Positions 12,196 through 22,647 are shown, counted from the first letter of the stretch. The stretch is 64,000 nucleotides of DNA from an uncultured Pelagibacteraceae bacterium (GCA_902558225.1 CACEDG010000001.1:47222-111221); one strand, 5' to 3'. Numbers and translations are program-made. The notes: generated by a model not told the origin, from the letters alone.

Positions 12196-13163
12196 TCAAT
12201 TGAATTCTAATAGTGCGTTAACATGTTCATTAGAACAATCAGCTAAAGCATTTAAATCATAACCACCCTCTAAAATAGATACAACTCTTCCCTTGGTAAA
12301 TTCGTTTGTTGCTATAATAGCTCTTTTAGTAATTTCATAAAAATCTCTTGGTAATAATTTGAAATTTGCAAGGGGGTCTCGCTCTTCTGCATCAAAACCC
12401 ATACTTATAAGCAAAAATTCTGGCTGAAATTTTATCAATTTATCTAAAACTCTATCAAAGGCGTTAAAATATTCTCTAGAGCCAGTTCCAGCGGGCAAAG
12501 GGACATTAAAAATATTGTCATAATTTCCTTTTTCTTTTTCACTACCAGTTCCAGGATAAAATGGATATTGATGAGTTGATAAACACAAAACTTTTGCATT
12601 GTCGTAAAAAATGTCACTCGTGCCATTGAAATGATGTACGTCTGGGTCGAGTATTGCTATTCTTTTGTATTTATATTTATCAATGAGATAGTGTGCACCA
12701 ACTGCTACATTGTTGTATATGCAAAAACCCATAGCTTTATCTTTTTCTGCGTGATGTCCAAATTAAGACCAGTGCCCCCTAATTAAAGAGGGCACTAGCC
12801 CCCAGGCGGTCTTACGACGCAAAAAGCGTTTTTATATTTTTTTTGTTCGACAGAGTCTATTGCCTTTAAAATAGAACCTACCGCTTCTTTTGTTGCTTTT
12901 TCACTACCTGGTGAAATTACAGTATCTCCATCTAAGAATTTTAAACCCTCTTTTGGAAAGCTTTTTTGAACCATATCAATATATTTTTCGTCATGCGCTT
13001 TCTTTAAAATATTTAAATCAAATTTTTTAGGTTTATCCCAAATTAAATCATTCCTTTTTTTTAATTTTTCAATTATTGCAACAACTCTTGCGGGTCGCTC
13101 AGGATGTCCATCACCAGTCAGATGGTTTGCTGATGTGTCTGAAGTTATAATTGCAGTACTCAA
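12196..13163 (-). CDS. Histone deacetylase-family protein, interrupted by a 44-nt hairpin element (fragments 13163..12801 and 12756..12196)
   Basis: N-part ends ...NAFCVVRPPG, C-part begins HHAEKDKAMGFCIYNNVAVGA...DPDVHHFNGT; together a contiguous HDAC domain of 307 aa. Confidence 0.88.
12757..12803 (-). other. Bypass-like or intervening hairpin element in the HDAC-family gene, including flanking GGG and GGA codons
   Basis: Minus strand: CCT GGG GGC TAG TGCCCTCTTTAATTAGGGGGCACTGGTCTTAATTT GGA CAT CAC; stem GTGCCCTCT/AGGGGGCAC; in-frame TAG. Confidence 0.8.
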
Positions 13164-14299
13164 TAAAAATAATTTTGTAAAATTTGATTATATATTCTTG
13201 TTAACTTTTTTAAATCTGACACAGAGGTCTTTTCATCAATTTGATGTATAGTATTATTTCTCAAGCCCAATTCTAATCTAGGTATTTTGCCAAGAAAACG
13301 GCTGTCACTCGTGCCTCCTCTACAATTTAATTTTGGTGAGTTACCAGTAATTTTTTTGACAATTTTTTTAACCATTAAGATATTTTTATTAGGCTGAGTA
13401 TAAAAAGCCTCTCCACTAACTCTGTATTCTATTTTTACTCGACATTTATCTTTTTTAGCAATTGAACTGATAATTTGATTTAATTTTTTCTTCAAAGAAG
13501 ATGATTTATATTTAGTGTTAAATCTAACGTTAAATTTTGCACTAGCTGACTGTGGCACAACATTTTCAGACAAATTATCAACATTCATTTTAGTAAACTC
13601 TAGATTAGAAGGTGGCATAAATTTTGTGCCGTTATCTAAAGATGAACTTTTTAATTTTGATATTATTTTTGCCAATGTAGTACATGGGTTAATGAAATTT
13701 TTAAAAGCCGCATGACCACTTTTGCCATAAACTGTGATTATTCCATTCATAGATCCACGTCTTCCAATTCTAATTTCATCACCAATTGATTTATTTGATG
13801 TTGGCTCTCCAACAATAGAAAAATCAATTTTTTCATTTCTTTTTCTCAAATACTTCATAACAGCAGGAGTCCCTAATCCAGTTGTCTCTTCATCTGCAGC
13901 AATAATTATTGAAATAGATCCTTTAAATTTTTTATTAGCCACAAATTTACTCATTGCACTGATGAAGCAGGCAATTCCACCCTTCATATCTTGAGCTCCT
14001 CTACCATGTAGAAAGCCATTTTTCACAAGACCTTTAAATGGAGGTATTTGCCAACCATTTAAGTTTGCTACCACATCCGTATGTCCTAAATAATTGAAGT
14101 GAGGTTTTTGATTACCAATTCTAGCATATAAATTTAATGCAGGTTTAACACCAGTTCCTTTTGATTTAATTATTCTGCATTTAAAACCAATAGAAGAGAG
14201 CTTTTTTGATAAAAACTTCATTAGACCCTTATCTTCAGTGAGAGTACTTTTAAAGCGTATTAGCTCTTGGGCTAATTTTAATTCATTAAAAGCTTTCAT
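13160..14299 (-). CDS. dapE: Succinyl-diaminopimelate desuccinylase
   Basis: LGHTDVVANLNGWQIPPF, GRGAQDMKGGIACF, AADEETTGLGT; next to dapD. Confidence 0.94.
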   Translation of the reverse strand: MKAFNELKLAQELIRFKSTLTEDKGLMKFLSKKLSSIGFKCRIIKSKGTGVKPALNLYARIGNQKPHFNYLGHTDVVANLNGWQIPPFKGLVKNGFLHGRGAQDMKGGIACFISAMSKFVANKKFKGSISIIIAADEETTGLGTPAVMKYLRKRNEKIDFSIVGEPTSNKSIGDEIRIGRRGSMNGIITVYGKSGHAAFKNFINPCTTLAKIISKLKSSSLDNGTKFMPPSNLEFTKMNVDNLSENVVPQSASAKFNVRFNTKYKSSSLKKKLNQIISSIAKKDKCRVKIEYRVSGEAFYTQPNKNILMVKKIVKKITGNSPKLNCRGGTSDSRFLGKIPRLELGLRNNTIHQIDEKTSVSDLKKLTRIYNQILQNYFY

Positions 14300-15120
14300 T
14301 ATTTGTCTCTTAGAAGGTCGTTTATCGAGGTTTTAGATCTTGTTTTCTCATCAACCTGTTTGACGATCACTGCACAGTATAGACTAGGGCCACCAGGTTT
14401 TTTGGATGGAAGAGACCCTGGAACAACAACACTTCCTTCAGGTACCTCACCAGTCATTATCTCATTTGTTTCACGATTTATTATACGCGTAGAAGCAGTT
14501 AGAAATACTCCTGTAGCTAAGACACTATTTTTTCTAACGATTACTCCTTCGGCCACCTCGGCGCGTGCACCAATAAAGCAGTTATCTTCTATAATAGTCG
14601 GTGATGCTTGAACGGGTTCTAAAACGCCACCAATTCCTACTCCACCTGACAAATGTACATTCTTTCCAATTTGAGCCCCTGACCCCACCGTGCTCCACGT
14701 ATCGACCATCGTACCGCTGTCAACAAATCCTCCAATATTTATAAAACATGGCATCAAGATAACTCCAGGAGCAATATAACACCCTTTCCTGGTCATTCCG
14801 TTAGGTACATAGCGAAATCCAGCTTTTTTGTGATCTTCTTCAGTCCATCCAGCCGTCTTAAAGCCAACTTTATCATACCATACTGAATATGGACCCGCCG
14901 TGGTAATCATTTTATTGGTTCTAAATGAAAGAAGTATTGCTTTTTTTGCTACTTGATTAGTTTCCCATTTTCCATCAGGATGACGATTAGCCACTCGAAC
15001 TTTACCTTGATCCAATAATTCTATTGTTTCATTAATAGCATCTAAAATACTTTTGTCAGAGTCAGGAGATATATCTTTTCTATTGTCCCAAGCATCATTT
15101 ATAATTTTTTCTATAGACAT
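14299..15120 (-). CDS. dapD: 2,3,4,5-tetrahydropyridine-2,6-dicarboxylate N-succinyltransferase
   Basis: Hexapeptide repeat protein: [47 protein letters not shown]. Confidence 0.96.
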   Translation of the reverse strand: MSIEKIINDAWDNRKDISPDSDKSILDAINETIELLDQGKVRVANRHPDGKWETNQVAKKAILLSFRTNKMITTAGPYSVWYDKVGFKTAGWTEEDHKKAGFRYVPNGMTRKGCYIAPGVILMPCFINIGGFVDSGTMVDTWSTVGSGAQIGKNVHLSGGVGIGGVLEPVQASPTIIEDNCFIGARAEVAEGVIVRKNSVLATGVFLTASTRIINRETNEIMTGEVPEGSVVVPGSLPSKKPGGPSLYCAVIVKQVDEKTRSKTSINDLLRDK

Positions 15121-15123
15121 AAT

Positions 15124-15813
15124 TTACTGACTTTTTAATAACCTTATTTCTTTAAGAAATAAAGATAGATTTTCAATTTTGTGTGAAATAAAATCTTTAT
15201 CGGCATCCATTTTTCCGAAATGTTCATCATTAATTAACCAAACGGTTGTACACCCTCGTTCGTGACCTATACTTAAATTTTTAGCTATATCCTCAATGTA
15301 AACAGTCTCTTTTGGATTTATACCAAATTTTTTTATCATTAAGTCGAAGGTTTCTGCCTCTGGTTTAGGTACATAACCAGCATCTTTAATATCAAAAACC
15401 TTATCTCTTCCAAATAAATCATACACACCTAAGTGAGTTAAAATATTAGCAGCATGTTCAGCACTACCATTAGTGAAGATAAATTTTTCCATATCTAATT
15501 GTTCAAGCTCATTTCTCATAATTTTATCTTCCTTCATAAAAGATAAATCAATTTCATGTACGTAAGATAAAAATTCATCTGGTGATATTCCATTATGGAT
15601 CATTAATCCTTTAAGTGATGTATTATATTTATAGAAATAATTTGTTTGTAATTCCTTAGCTTTGTCTTTATCGATTTTAAGTTTTTCGGATATGAATTGT
15701 GTCATTCTTTTTGAAACTTGACCAAACACACGTTCTAAAGAGTAATTGTTAAAACGGTTATAACATGTTCCATCCAAATCCAGCAGTAGATATTTTTTAT
15801 CTTTTAAATTCAT
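15124..15813 (-). CDS. HAD-superfamily pyrimidine 5'-nucleotidase-like hydrolase
   Basis: LLLDLDGTCYNR, FTNGSAEHA, YIEDIAKN. Confidence 0.82.
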   Translation of the reverse strand: MNLKDKKYLLLDLDGTCYNRFNNYSLERVFGQVSKRMTQFISEKLKIDKDKAKELQTNYFYKYNTSLKGLMIHNGISPDEFLSYVHEIDLSFMKEDKIMRNELEQLDMEKFIFTNGSAEHAANILTHLGVYDLFGRDKVFDIKDAGYVPKPEAETFDLMIKKFGINPKETVYIEDIAKNLSIGHERGCTTVWLINDEHFGKMDADKDFISHKIENLSLFLKEIRLLKSQ

Positions 15814-16670
15814 TTTCTAATTAATGTGCCTGAGCCTTTATCAGAAAATAACTCAAAGAGTATCGAGTGTTTTGGTCTTGCATCAATTATTCCTACAGCA
15901 GTAACCCCATTATTAATAGATTCTAGCCCCATATTAATCTTAGGAATCATGCCGCCAGTAATAGTTTCATTTTTAATCATTTCTAAAATCTCAGAAGAAG
16001 ATATTTCCTCAATTAGTTTTTTATTTTTATCTAAAACACCTTCCACATTAGTCATCAAAAGTAGTCTTCGACATTTAAGTGACTGTGCGATTTTACCAGC
16101 CGCCACATCTCCATTGATATTATAAGTTTGATTTTCTTGAAGACCCAAGGGAGATATAATAGGGATTTTATCATCTTTAATAATATTTAATATTATTTCA
16201 TTATTTATTTTGTTTGGAGTTCCGACAAAACCTAATTCAGGTGCGTCTCTTAAAACTTCAATAACATTATTTTTTTTAGTATGGATCCCAATTGCTTTTG
16301 TACCCATTTTTTCTAATGAACTTACTATATCATGATTAAAATCAATAAGTACATTCTCAACAATATCTATTATTTTTTCATCTGTTACTCTAAGTCCTCT
16401 TATAAATTTAGATTGTATGTTGGATTTTTCTAATTCTTTTTGAATTCTTGGACCCCCACCATGGATGACACAAATCTTTATTCCTAATTTATTTAGAATA
16501 CTTAGATCTTCAATGAAATTGTTAAAGATCTCACGACTTAAAAAGACATTGCCTGAATATTTTAAGCAAATTAAATCTTCTTTATATTTTTCAATATATT
16601 TAGAAACTTCATTTATTGGGGGACCACTCTTAGGAATAATATTTTCTAATTCCTCTTTTGTTAAGCTCAT
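15810..16670 (-). CDS. argB: Acetylglutamate kinase
   Basis: IKICVIHGGGPRIQKEL, NVEGVLDKNKKLI, TGGMIPKINMGLESI. Confidence 0.95.
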   Translation of the reverse strand: MSLTKEELENIIPKSGPPINEVSKYIEKYKEDLICLKYSGNVFLSREIFNNFIEDLSILNKLGIKICVIHGGGPRIQKELEKSNIQSKFIRGLRVTDEKIIDIVENVLIDFNHDIVSSLEKMGTKAIGIHTKKNNVIEVLRDAPELGFVGTPNKINNEIILNIIKDDKIPIISPLGLQENQTYNINGDVAAGKIAQSLKCRRLLLMTNVEGVLDKNKKLIEEISSSEILEMIKNETITGGMIPKINMGLESINNGVTAVGIIDARPKHSILFELFSDKGSGTLIRK

Positions 16671-16671
16671 A

Positions 16672-18354
16672 TTACTTAACTTTGATTGTTTTATTTAAAT
16701 ACCACTGTTGCAGAATAGTGGCCAAATTTGTAGCCGTCCAATAGAGAACCAAGCCGCTAGCAAAACCAGCTAATATTATAGTAATTATTAAAGGGAAAAA
16801 TTTAAACATAGTTCTTTGAATTTTTTCTGCCTCACTATTACCTGTAGCTTGAGGAGATAAACGCATTTGTAACCACATGCTAGCGCCCATCAAGACGGGT
16901 AAAAGTCCAATTTCTAGAAAGCTAGGAACCTGATACGGTAGTAATCCAAATAGATTAAATATGCTTAATGGGTCCTTACTCGCTAAATCTTGCCAAATCC
17001 ATATAAAAGGTGCGTGATACATAGCAACATCAAGCATCAAGAGTTTATACAGAGAAAAAAAAATCGGAATTTGTATTAGAATAGGGAGACACGAGGCGGC
17101 GGGATTTACATTATTCAAACGGTATAATTTCATAATTTCTTTTTGCTGTTGCTGCTTATCTGATTTAAATTTATCTTTGATTAAATTCATTTGAGGTGTC
17201 AACGCCTTAATGGCCGCCATCGATTTCATAGAAAATTGGTTTAAAGGAAAGAAAACCAACCTAATTAAAATTGTTAGAAGTATTATTGAATATCCATAAT
17301 TACTTGTATATTTAAATAAGTAATCTAATACTATCCAAAGAGGTCGAACAACCCAATACATTACACCGTAATTTACTATGAGATCTAGCCTTTCCATTTG
17401 CAATTCTTCAGCATATTTATCAATCAAAGATATTTCTTTTGCTCCAATTAAAGATTGAACATTATGATTTATTGATGAATTAGGTGCCAATTCGTAACCT
17501 GAAGTATCTATATATGAGGTTCTATATTTTGTAGTGTAATCAAAATCTAATCTAAATTTCCTACCTTGTGGTGGAATAAAACTTGTCATCCAATATTTAT
17601 CTCCAATTAGATAAAAACCAGAGTTCGCTTCTTTAGAATATTTTTTTTCTTTAATTTCCGAGTAATCAATTTCCTCGATTTCATCCTGCAGAATCACACT
17701 TAATCCCTCATGTAAAATATAAAAATCAGTTAAATCTTTTGGTAAATTATTTCGATGAATTATGCCATAAGGATACATTTTAAAGCTGTTACTTGAATTA
17801 TTTATTACTTTTTGATTGATGTTAAAAAGATAGTTATCATCAATACTAATCGTTCTCTCAAAAGTAATACCTTGATTGTTTTCATAATATATTTTCACAG
17901 GGTTATCAGGAGTCAGTTTAGTATTAGACTCTATTTTCCAATTTGTATTAGGTCCGGGTACATCAATGTTATCATTCGTGGTCCATCCAGTATTTAAAAA
18001 ATATCCATTTTTAACGTTGGCAGGATTTAGCAATACAATTTTTTCTTCACTATTTAGCTCTTTGTTATATTTTTTAAATTTAAAATCATCTATTGCGCCA
18101 CCATTGGTTAATGAGATTGAACCAATTATATTATTATTTTCAAAAATTATTCTCTCCGTTGAGTTAATAGACTCTTCTCTTGATATTTCTTTTATTGTTT
18201 CAGTTTTTTCAATTTTTGGTGTTTCTGTTTTCTCTAACTCCTCCTTTTTGATTTGAGCTTCTTCTTTTTTTGGTTCAAAAAAAAATAGACTGTAAAGAAC
18301 CAAAACCGCAGATGATAGGGCTATAGCAGCTATTAAATTTTTGACATTATCCAC
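16672..18354 (-). CDS. yidC: Membrane protein insertase YidC
   Basis: Periplasmic domain plus C-terminal YGYSIILLTILIRLVFFPLNQFSMKSMAAIKALTPQM; next to yidD-rnpA-rpmH. Confidence 0.96.
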   Translation of the reverse strand: MDNVKNLIAAIALSSAVLVLYSLFFFEPKKEEAQIKKEELEKTETPKIEKTETIKEISREESINSTERIIFENNNIIGSISLTNGGAIDDFKFKKYNKELNSEEKIVLLNPANVKNGYFLNTGWTTNDNIDVPGPNTNWKIESNTKLTPDNPVKIYYENNQGITFERTISIDDNYLFNINQKVINNSSNSFKMYPYGIIHRNNLPKDLTDFYILHEGLSVILQDEIEEIDYSEIKEKKYSKEANSGFYLIGDKYWMTSFIPPQGRKFRLDFDYTTKYRTSYIDTSGYELAPNSSINHNVQSLIGAKEISLIDKYAEELQMERLDLIVNYGVMYWVVRPLWIVLDYLFKYTSNYGYSIILLTILIRLVFFPLNQFSMKSMAAIKALTPQMNLIKDKFKSDKQQQQKEIMKLYRLNNVNPAASCLPILIQIPIFFSLYKLLMLDVAMYHAPFIWIWQDLASKDPLSIFNLFGLLPYQVPSFLEIGLLPVLMGASMWLQMRLSPQATGNSEAEKIQRTMFKFFPLIITIILAGFASGLVLYWTATNLATILQQWYLNKTIKVK

Positions 18355-18356
18355 GA

Positions 18357-18593
18357 TTAAACTCCATCCTTTTTTTCAACTGGATCATGTCCTCCATGTC
18401 CAAACCAAGGGTTACATCTTAATATTCTTAAAGTTGATTTAAATATTGCTTTTACAAAATTATATTTTTCAAAACATTCTAAACAATAACTGCTACAAGA
18501 TGGCTCAAATTTACAAGAATTATAGAAGAATGGACTTAGAAAAAATTTATATAATTTGATTGGGATTATAAAAATTTGATTAATTATTTTCAT
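18357..18593 (-). CDS. yidD: Membrane protein insertion efficiency factor YidD
   Basis: SPFFYNSCKFEPSCSSYCLECFEKY...LRCNPWFGHGGHDPV. Confidence 0.95.
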   Translation of the reverse strand: MKIINQIFIIPIKLYKFFLSPFFYNSCKFEPSCSSYCLECFEKYNFVKAIFKSTLRILRCNPWFGHGGHDPVEKKDGV

Positions 18594-18934
18594 TATATTA
18601 TTTTGTTTAAATCTTGAAATATTGTTTTTTTTATATTTTCAAAATCATTTTTTAGCATAGCTGAATGAGAAATAACAAGATAAGAATTTTTTAGATTAAT
18701 TGAATTTTGTTTAACCGCCTCATTAAAAATTGAACGCAATCTACGTTTAACTTTATTACGCCCCACAGCATTAGCTATTTTCTTTTTAACTGAGAAAGAA
18801 ATATTTAGTTTTTTTGTATTTTTGTTTGGCAATTGACCAAAAAAAATACTTACATATTTGTTCGATACCTTTTTTCTGTTGAGAAGCTTTGTAAATTCCT
18901 CATTTCGAGAAAGAGCAACAATTTTGCTTTTCAT
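18593..18934 (-). CDS. rnpA: Ribonuclease P protein component
   Basis: FSVKKKIANAVGRNKVKRRLRSIF. Confidence 0.93.
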   Translation of the reverse strand: MKSKIVALSRNEEFTKLLNRKKVSNKYVSIFFGQLPNKNTKKLNISFSVKKKIANAVGRNKVKRRLRSIFNEAVKQNSINLKNSYLVISHSAMLKNDFENIKKTIFQDLNKII

Positions 18935-18944
18935 CAGATATAAT

Positions 18945-19100
18945 TTATCTTTTTTTTCTAATTACTTTTGGTGTAAGAGCTTTTCTTCCACGTTTTCTAC
19001 GTCTAGCTAAAGTTTTTCTTCCACCTTTTGTTTTCATTTTTGCACGGAACCCCGTTGCGCGAGCTCGCTTGATTTTGCTGGGGGAATAGGTTCTTTTCAT
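18945..19100 (-). CDS. rpmH: 50S ribosomal protein L34
   Basis: Read by eye: [51 protein letters not shown]. Confidence 0.94.
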   Translation of the reverse strand: MKRTYSPSKIKRARATGFRAKMKTKGGRKTLARRRKRGRKALTPKVIRKKR

Positions 19101-19192
19101 AATAAGATTTGATATTGTTTTTAATAATTCTGCACCTTTATATTAGTAATAATTAAAATAGCAAATAGAAGATTTTACAAATAATATAATCA

Positions 19193-19915
19193 TTGATGGA
19201 AAAAACAAAAAAAATTAAAATATTTCTTGGTTTATTCTATATAATCTCAGTTGGATTATTCTTATATCTGATATTTTCAAAATTTAGCATTAGTGAGATC
19301 ACAACATATTCGTTTATAAAAAATAACCGAGATTATTTTTCTGAGTTAAGAAGTTCAAATTTATTTTTTTTAGGATCAATATTTATTTTATTTACAATTA
19401 TTTGGATATTAGCTTTGGGATTTTTATCACCCTTAGGTTTATTTGCTGGATTTATATTTGGAAAAATCTATGGTGTTATTTTTTTAATTTTTGGCACGAC
19501 AATAGGAGCAACTCTTTTATATTTATTTGCTAATTATTTTGTTAAAGACATTATAAAGGATAAGTTTTTAAGTAAATTTCAAAATTTAGAGTCAAAATTC
19601 AAAAAATCTGAATTTATATATTTATTAATTTTTAGATTTGTTGGGGGTACACCATTTAATCTTCAAAATTTATTACCTTGTATTTTTAATGTAAAAGTGT
19701 CTAATTTTTTTTGGGCAACATTAATAGGCATTTTCCCTCAAACATTTTTGATCGTCTCAATAGGTAGTGGGCTAGAAAAAGTAATTGAAAAAAATTCTAA
19801 AGTTCCGGGTATTACTGATATAATTTTTACACCAGATGTTTATATTCCAATATTGGCTTTTTTTGGATTGATTATCATAACTATATTTTTAAGAAAGTTT
19901 TTCTATAAAAATTAA
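19193..19915 (+). CDS. TVP38/TMEM64 (VTT/DedA-like) family membrane protein
   Basis: Multi-TM; FAGFIFGKIYGVIFLIFGTTIGATLLYLFANYF and FRFVGGTPFNLQNLLPCIF. Confidence 0.8.
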   Translation: MMEKTKKIKIFLGLFYIISVGLFLYLIFSKFSISEITTYSFIKNNRDYFSELRSSNLFFLGSIFILFTIIWILALGFLSPLGLFAGFIFGKIYGVIFLIFGTTIGATLLYLFANYFVKDIIKDKFLSKFQNLESKFKKSEFIYLLIFRFVGGTPFNLQNLLPCIFNVKVSNFFWATLIGIFPQTFLIVSIGSGLEKVIEKNSKVPGITDIIFTPDVYIPILAFFGLIIITIFLRKFFYKN

Positions 19916-20054
19916 TTATGCCCAATTATGGATTTGACAATTATCAATCGCTTGTTTTGTCATTAAAAACTATTTGGGCAGTAAAACGATAAATTTAAAA
20001 GAGCTTATTATTGCCATATTAATTTATTAGTTTATATATAACATCATTAACATT

Positions 20055-20342
20055 ATGAAAATTTTTACAAAAATAATTTTAGACAAAAATAACCGAGTTT
20101 TAAAAGAAGAATTCTATGAATATTCGGGACCTTTGGCGTTAGCAGGAATACATCACACCTACGGGGCATACAAAAGTGCTAAACTAATGGAAAAGCAGGC
20201 AAAAAAGGAAAAGCGTCTTGCGGAAAAACGTGCTAAAAAACAAAAAAAATCTGGTTCAAAAAAAGAGGATAACAAAAAATCAGAGTTAGATCCAAACGAA
20301 GCTCTGTCACTCGAATTTATAACAAATCCAAATAAGGAATGA
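20055..20342 (+). CDS. Small conserved-looking hypothetical protein with Lys-rich C-terminus
   Basis: ORF MKIFTKIILDKNNRVLKEEFYEYSGPLALA... Confidence 0.6.
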   Translation: MKIFTKIILDKNNRVLKEEFYEYSGPLALAGIHHTYGAYKSAKLMEKQAKKEKRLAEKRAKKQKKSGSKKEDNKKSELDPNEALSLEFITNPNKE

Positions 20343-20449
20343 ATTCAAAAGATAAAAGTGAGCGTTTAAGTTTTGCGCTAAAAAAAAATTTAAAAAAAAG
20401 AAAGCTTTTTCAAAAAAAGAATAAAAAGAAAAATGATACTAAACGATAA
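20339..20449 (+). CDS. Very short Lys/Arg-rich ORF (36 aa)
   Basis: ATGA overlap with the preceding ORF, overlaps the dcd start: MNSKDKSERLSFALKKNLKKRKLFQKKNKKKNDTKR. Confidence 0.4.
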   Translation: MNSKDKSERLSFALKKNLKKRKLFQKKNKKKNDTKR

Positions 20450-20987
20450 GCAAATAAAAAAATTAGCTGAGCAAGATGGAATGATCACACCTTTTGTGGA
20501 TAAATCAGTGCAAGACGGAGTAAGTTACGGTTTACAGACTTTTGGCTATGACCTTCGTGTCGGCTCCGAATTTAAACTTTTTACAAATATAAAAGGAAAT
20601 GTTATTGCAGATCCAAAAAATTTCTCTGAGGATAATTTTGTTACTGTTAAAGATGAAAAATCAGTTTTAATTCCTCCCAACTCGTTCGCATTAGCAAACT
20701 CACTTGAAACATTTTGCCTTCCCAGAAACATTACTGGACTAGTAACATCCAAAAGTAGCTATGCTAGAGTGGGTTTAGGGAACCCACCAACAGTTTTAGA
20801 AGCTGGGTGGAGAGGTGTCTTAGTGCTCGAGCTAATTAATCACACGAGCAATAGCATTAGGGTTCATTCTAATAGTGGAATAAGTCAAATATTATTTTTT
20901 CAAGGTGAAGATCCAAACATATCTTATGCCGATAAAGAGGGCAAATATATGGACCAGGTAGGAATCACTTTAGCAAAATCAAAGTAA
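20433..20987 (+). CDS. dcd: dCTP deaminase
   Basis: SYGLQTFGYDLRVG, TSKSSYARVGLGNPPTVLEAGWRGVLVLELINHT. Confidence 0.95.
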   Translation: MILNDKQIKKLAEQDGMITPFVDKSVQDGVSYGLQTFGYDLRVGSEFKLFTNIKGNVIADPKNFSEDNFVTVKDEKSVLIPPNSFALANSLETFCLPRNITGLVTSKSSYARVGLGNPPTVLEAGWRGVLVLELINHTSNSIRVHSNSGISQILFFQGEDPNISYADKEGKYMDQVGITLAKSK

Positions 20988-20992
20988 GCTAA

Positions 20993-22258
20993 ATGGATAA
21001 ATTTTTGATAACAGGTCCCTGTCAAATTAAAGGGAAGGTTACAATTGCACCAAGTAAGAACGCGGCCATTCCAATTCTAGCCGCAACACTTCTATTTGAT
21101 AAGCCGGTCGTAATTTCAAATTTACCCAAAGTACGGGACGTGGATACGATGATTTCATTATTAAGATCTCTTGGATCAAAAATAATTTTATCAAAAGATA
21201 GTAGAACTGCAAAAATAATTAACAAAAAAAAAATGAATACTGTGGCGAAATATTCCATCGTAAAAAAAATGAGAGGATCTTTTTTGGTTTTAGGTCCATT
21301 AATCGCAAAACAAAACAATGCGAAGTGTAGTTTGCCTGGAGGTTGTTCTTTTGGAGGTACTAGACCTGTGAATTATCATTTAGAGGGTTTAAAAAAATTA
21401 GGTATGACTTTCCGATTAAAAGATGGATACATATTGGGAAACTCAAAAGGTAAACTAAAAGGAACCTCATTTAAATTTCCTAAAATCACTGTAGGCGGAA
21501 GCCAAAACCTAATTATCGCCGCCTGCTTAGCGAGGGGAACTACGACCTTGAGAAATGTGTGTTTAGAACCGGAGACAAAAGATCTAACTAAATTTTTAAA
21601 TTCAGCAGGGGCGAAAATTAAATGGTCAGGAAGAACTTGTACGATTGAAGGAGTTAATTCCCTAAATCAAACCGAGTATTCCATAATGCCAGATAGAATA
21701 ATGGCAGGAACTTTTTGTATAGCCGCATGCTTAAATAAAGGGGAATTAGAAATAGATAACATAAATCCTGAAATAATTAAAACTGAATTAAATTTATTAA
21801 AAAAAGTTGGAGCTTATATTAAAACTTCAAATAAAAAAATTATAATTAAAGGACCAAGAAAAATAAAAAGGATTAAAAATATTATTACTAAAGAGTATCC
21901 TGGTGTAGCAACTGATTTGCAAAGTCAATTAATGGTTCTTATGTGCAAAGCTAATGGTAAAAGCACTATCACTGAAAATATTTTCTCAAACAGGTTTTCT
22001 CACGCAGCTGAGCTCAGGAGGCTAGGAGCAAAAATTTATATCCAAAATAATAAAGCATTTATTGAAGGAGTGAAAAAGCTTGTTGCGGCTCCATTAATCA
22101 GTAGTGACTTACGTGGATCAATAGCTCTTGTACTTGCTGCAACAGCAGCTGAAGGTGTTTCTAAAGTAGATCGTGTGTATCATGCTTATCGAGGAGCAGA
22201 AAATTTTGTCAATAAATTAAAAAAGATTGGTGTAAAAATTAAAGTGTTAAAAAAATGA
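20993..22258 (+). CDS. murA: UDP-N-acetylglucosamine 1-carboxyvinyltransferase
   Basis: GKVTIAPSKNAAIPILAATLL, SLPGGCSFGGTRPVNYHLEGLKKLG. Confidence 0.95.
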   Translation: MDKFLITGPCQIKGKVTIAPSKNAAIPILAATLLFDKPVVISNLPKVRDVDTMISLLRSLGSKIILSKDSRTAKIINKKKMNTVAKYSIVKKMRGSFLVLGPLIAKQNNAKCSLPGGCSFGGTRPVNYHLEGLKKLGMTFRLKDGYILGNSKGKLKGTSFKFPKITVGGSQNLIIAACLARGTTTLRNVCLEPETKDLTKFLNSAGAKIKWSGRTCTIEGVNSLNQTEYSIMPDRIMAGTFCIAACLNKGELEIDNINPEIIKTELNLLKKVGAYIKTSNKKIIIKGPRKIKRIKNIITKEYPGVATDLQSQLMVLMCKANGKSTITENIFSNRFSHAAELRRLGAKIYIQNNKAFIEGVKKLVAAPLISSDLRGSIALVLAATAAEGVSKVDRVYHAYRGAENFVNKLKKIGVKIKVLKK

Positions 22259-22641
22259 ATAAATATTCGGCACGAATAATAGCGGTAGATAAAGAAGGAC
22301 TTTCAACTATTTCAGCTATTGTCTCAGGAGCAAAAGTATTAATTACTGATATTAAATACCTTTCATCTAATAAGGTTTTTTTATTATCTATAGAAAGAAC
22401 AAAAGTTGAGTCTGAACAAAAAGATAAAAAAATTAATAGTATTATTCGTCTCGATTTTGTTCAAAAAGTACGATCAAAAAATATTGATCAATCAAACAAA
22501 GATTTAGTTTTAGAATTAATTGCAATTGATTATTTGAAAAATAATCAAGATTATGAAATAAATCTTATTTTTAATAATAATGCTTACATCGCTTTGACTA
22601 CTGAGACTATTGAAGCAAGGCTTGAGGACCAGACTGAATAA
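22255..22641 (+). CDS. DUF2948-like protein
   Basis: Position between murA and hisD typical in alphaproteobacteria; IEARLEDQTE C-terminus. Confidence 0.65.
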   Translation: MNKYSARIIAVDKEGLSTISAIVSGAKVLITDIKYLSSNKVFLLSIERTKVESEQKDKKINSIIRLDFVQKVRSKNIDQSNKDLVLELIAIDYLKNNQDYEINLIFNNNAYIALTTETIEARLEDQTE

Positions 22642-22647
22642 AAAAAT

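Noticed and set aside
12196-13163. HDAC gene as an ordinary pseudogene
   Set aside because: Both halves keep fully conserved coding up to the exact element edges, and the same boundary rule recurs in two other core genes including rpsA.
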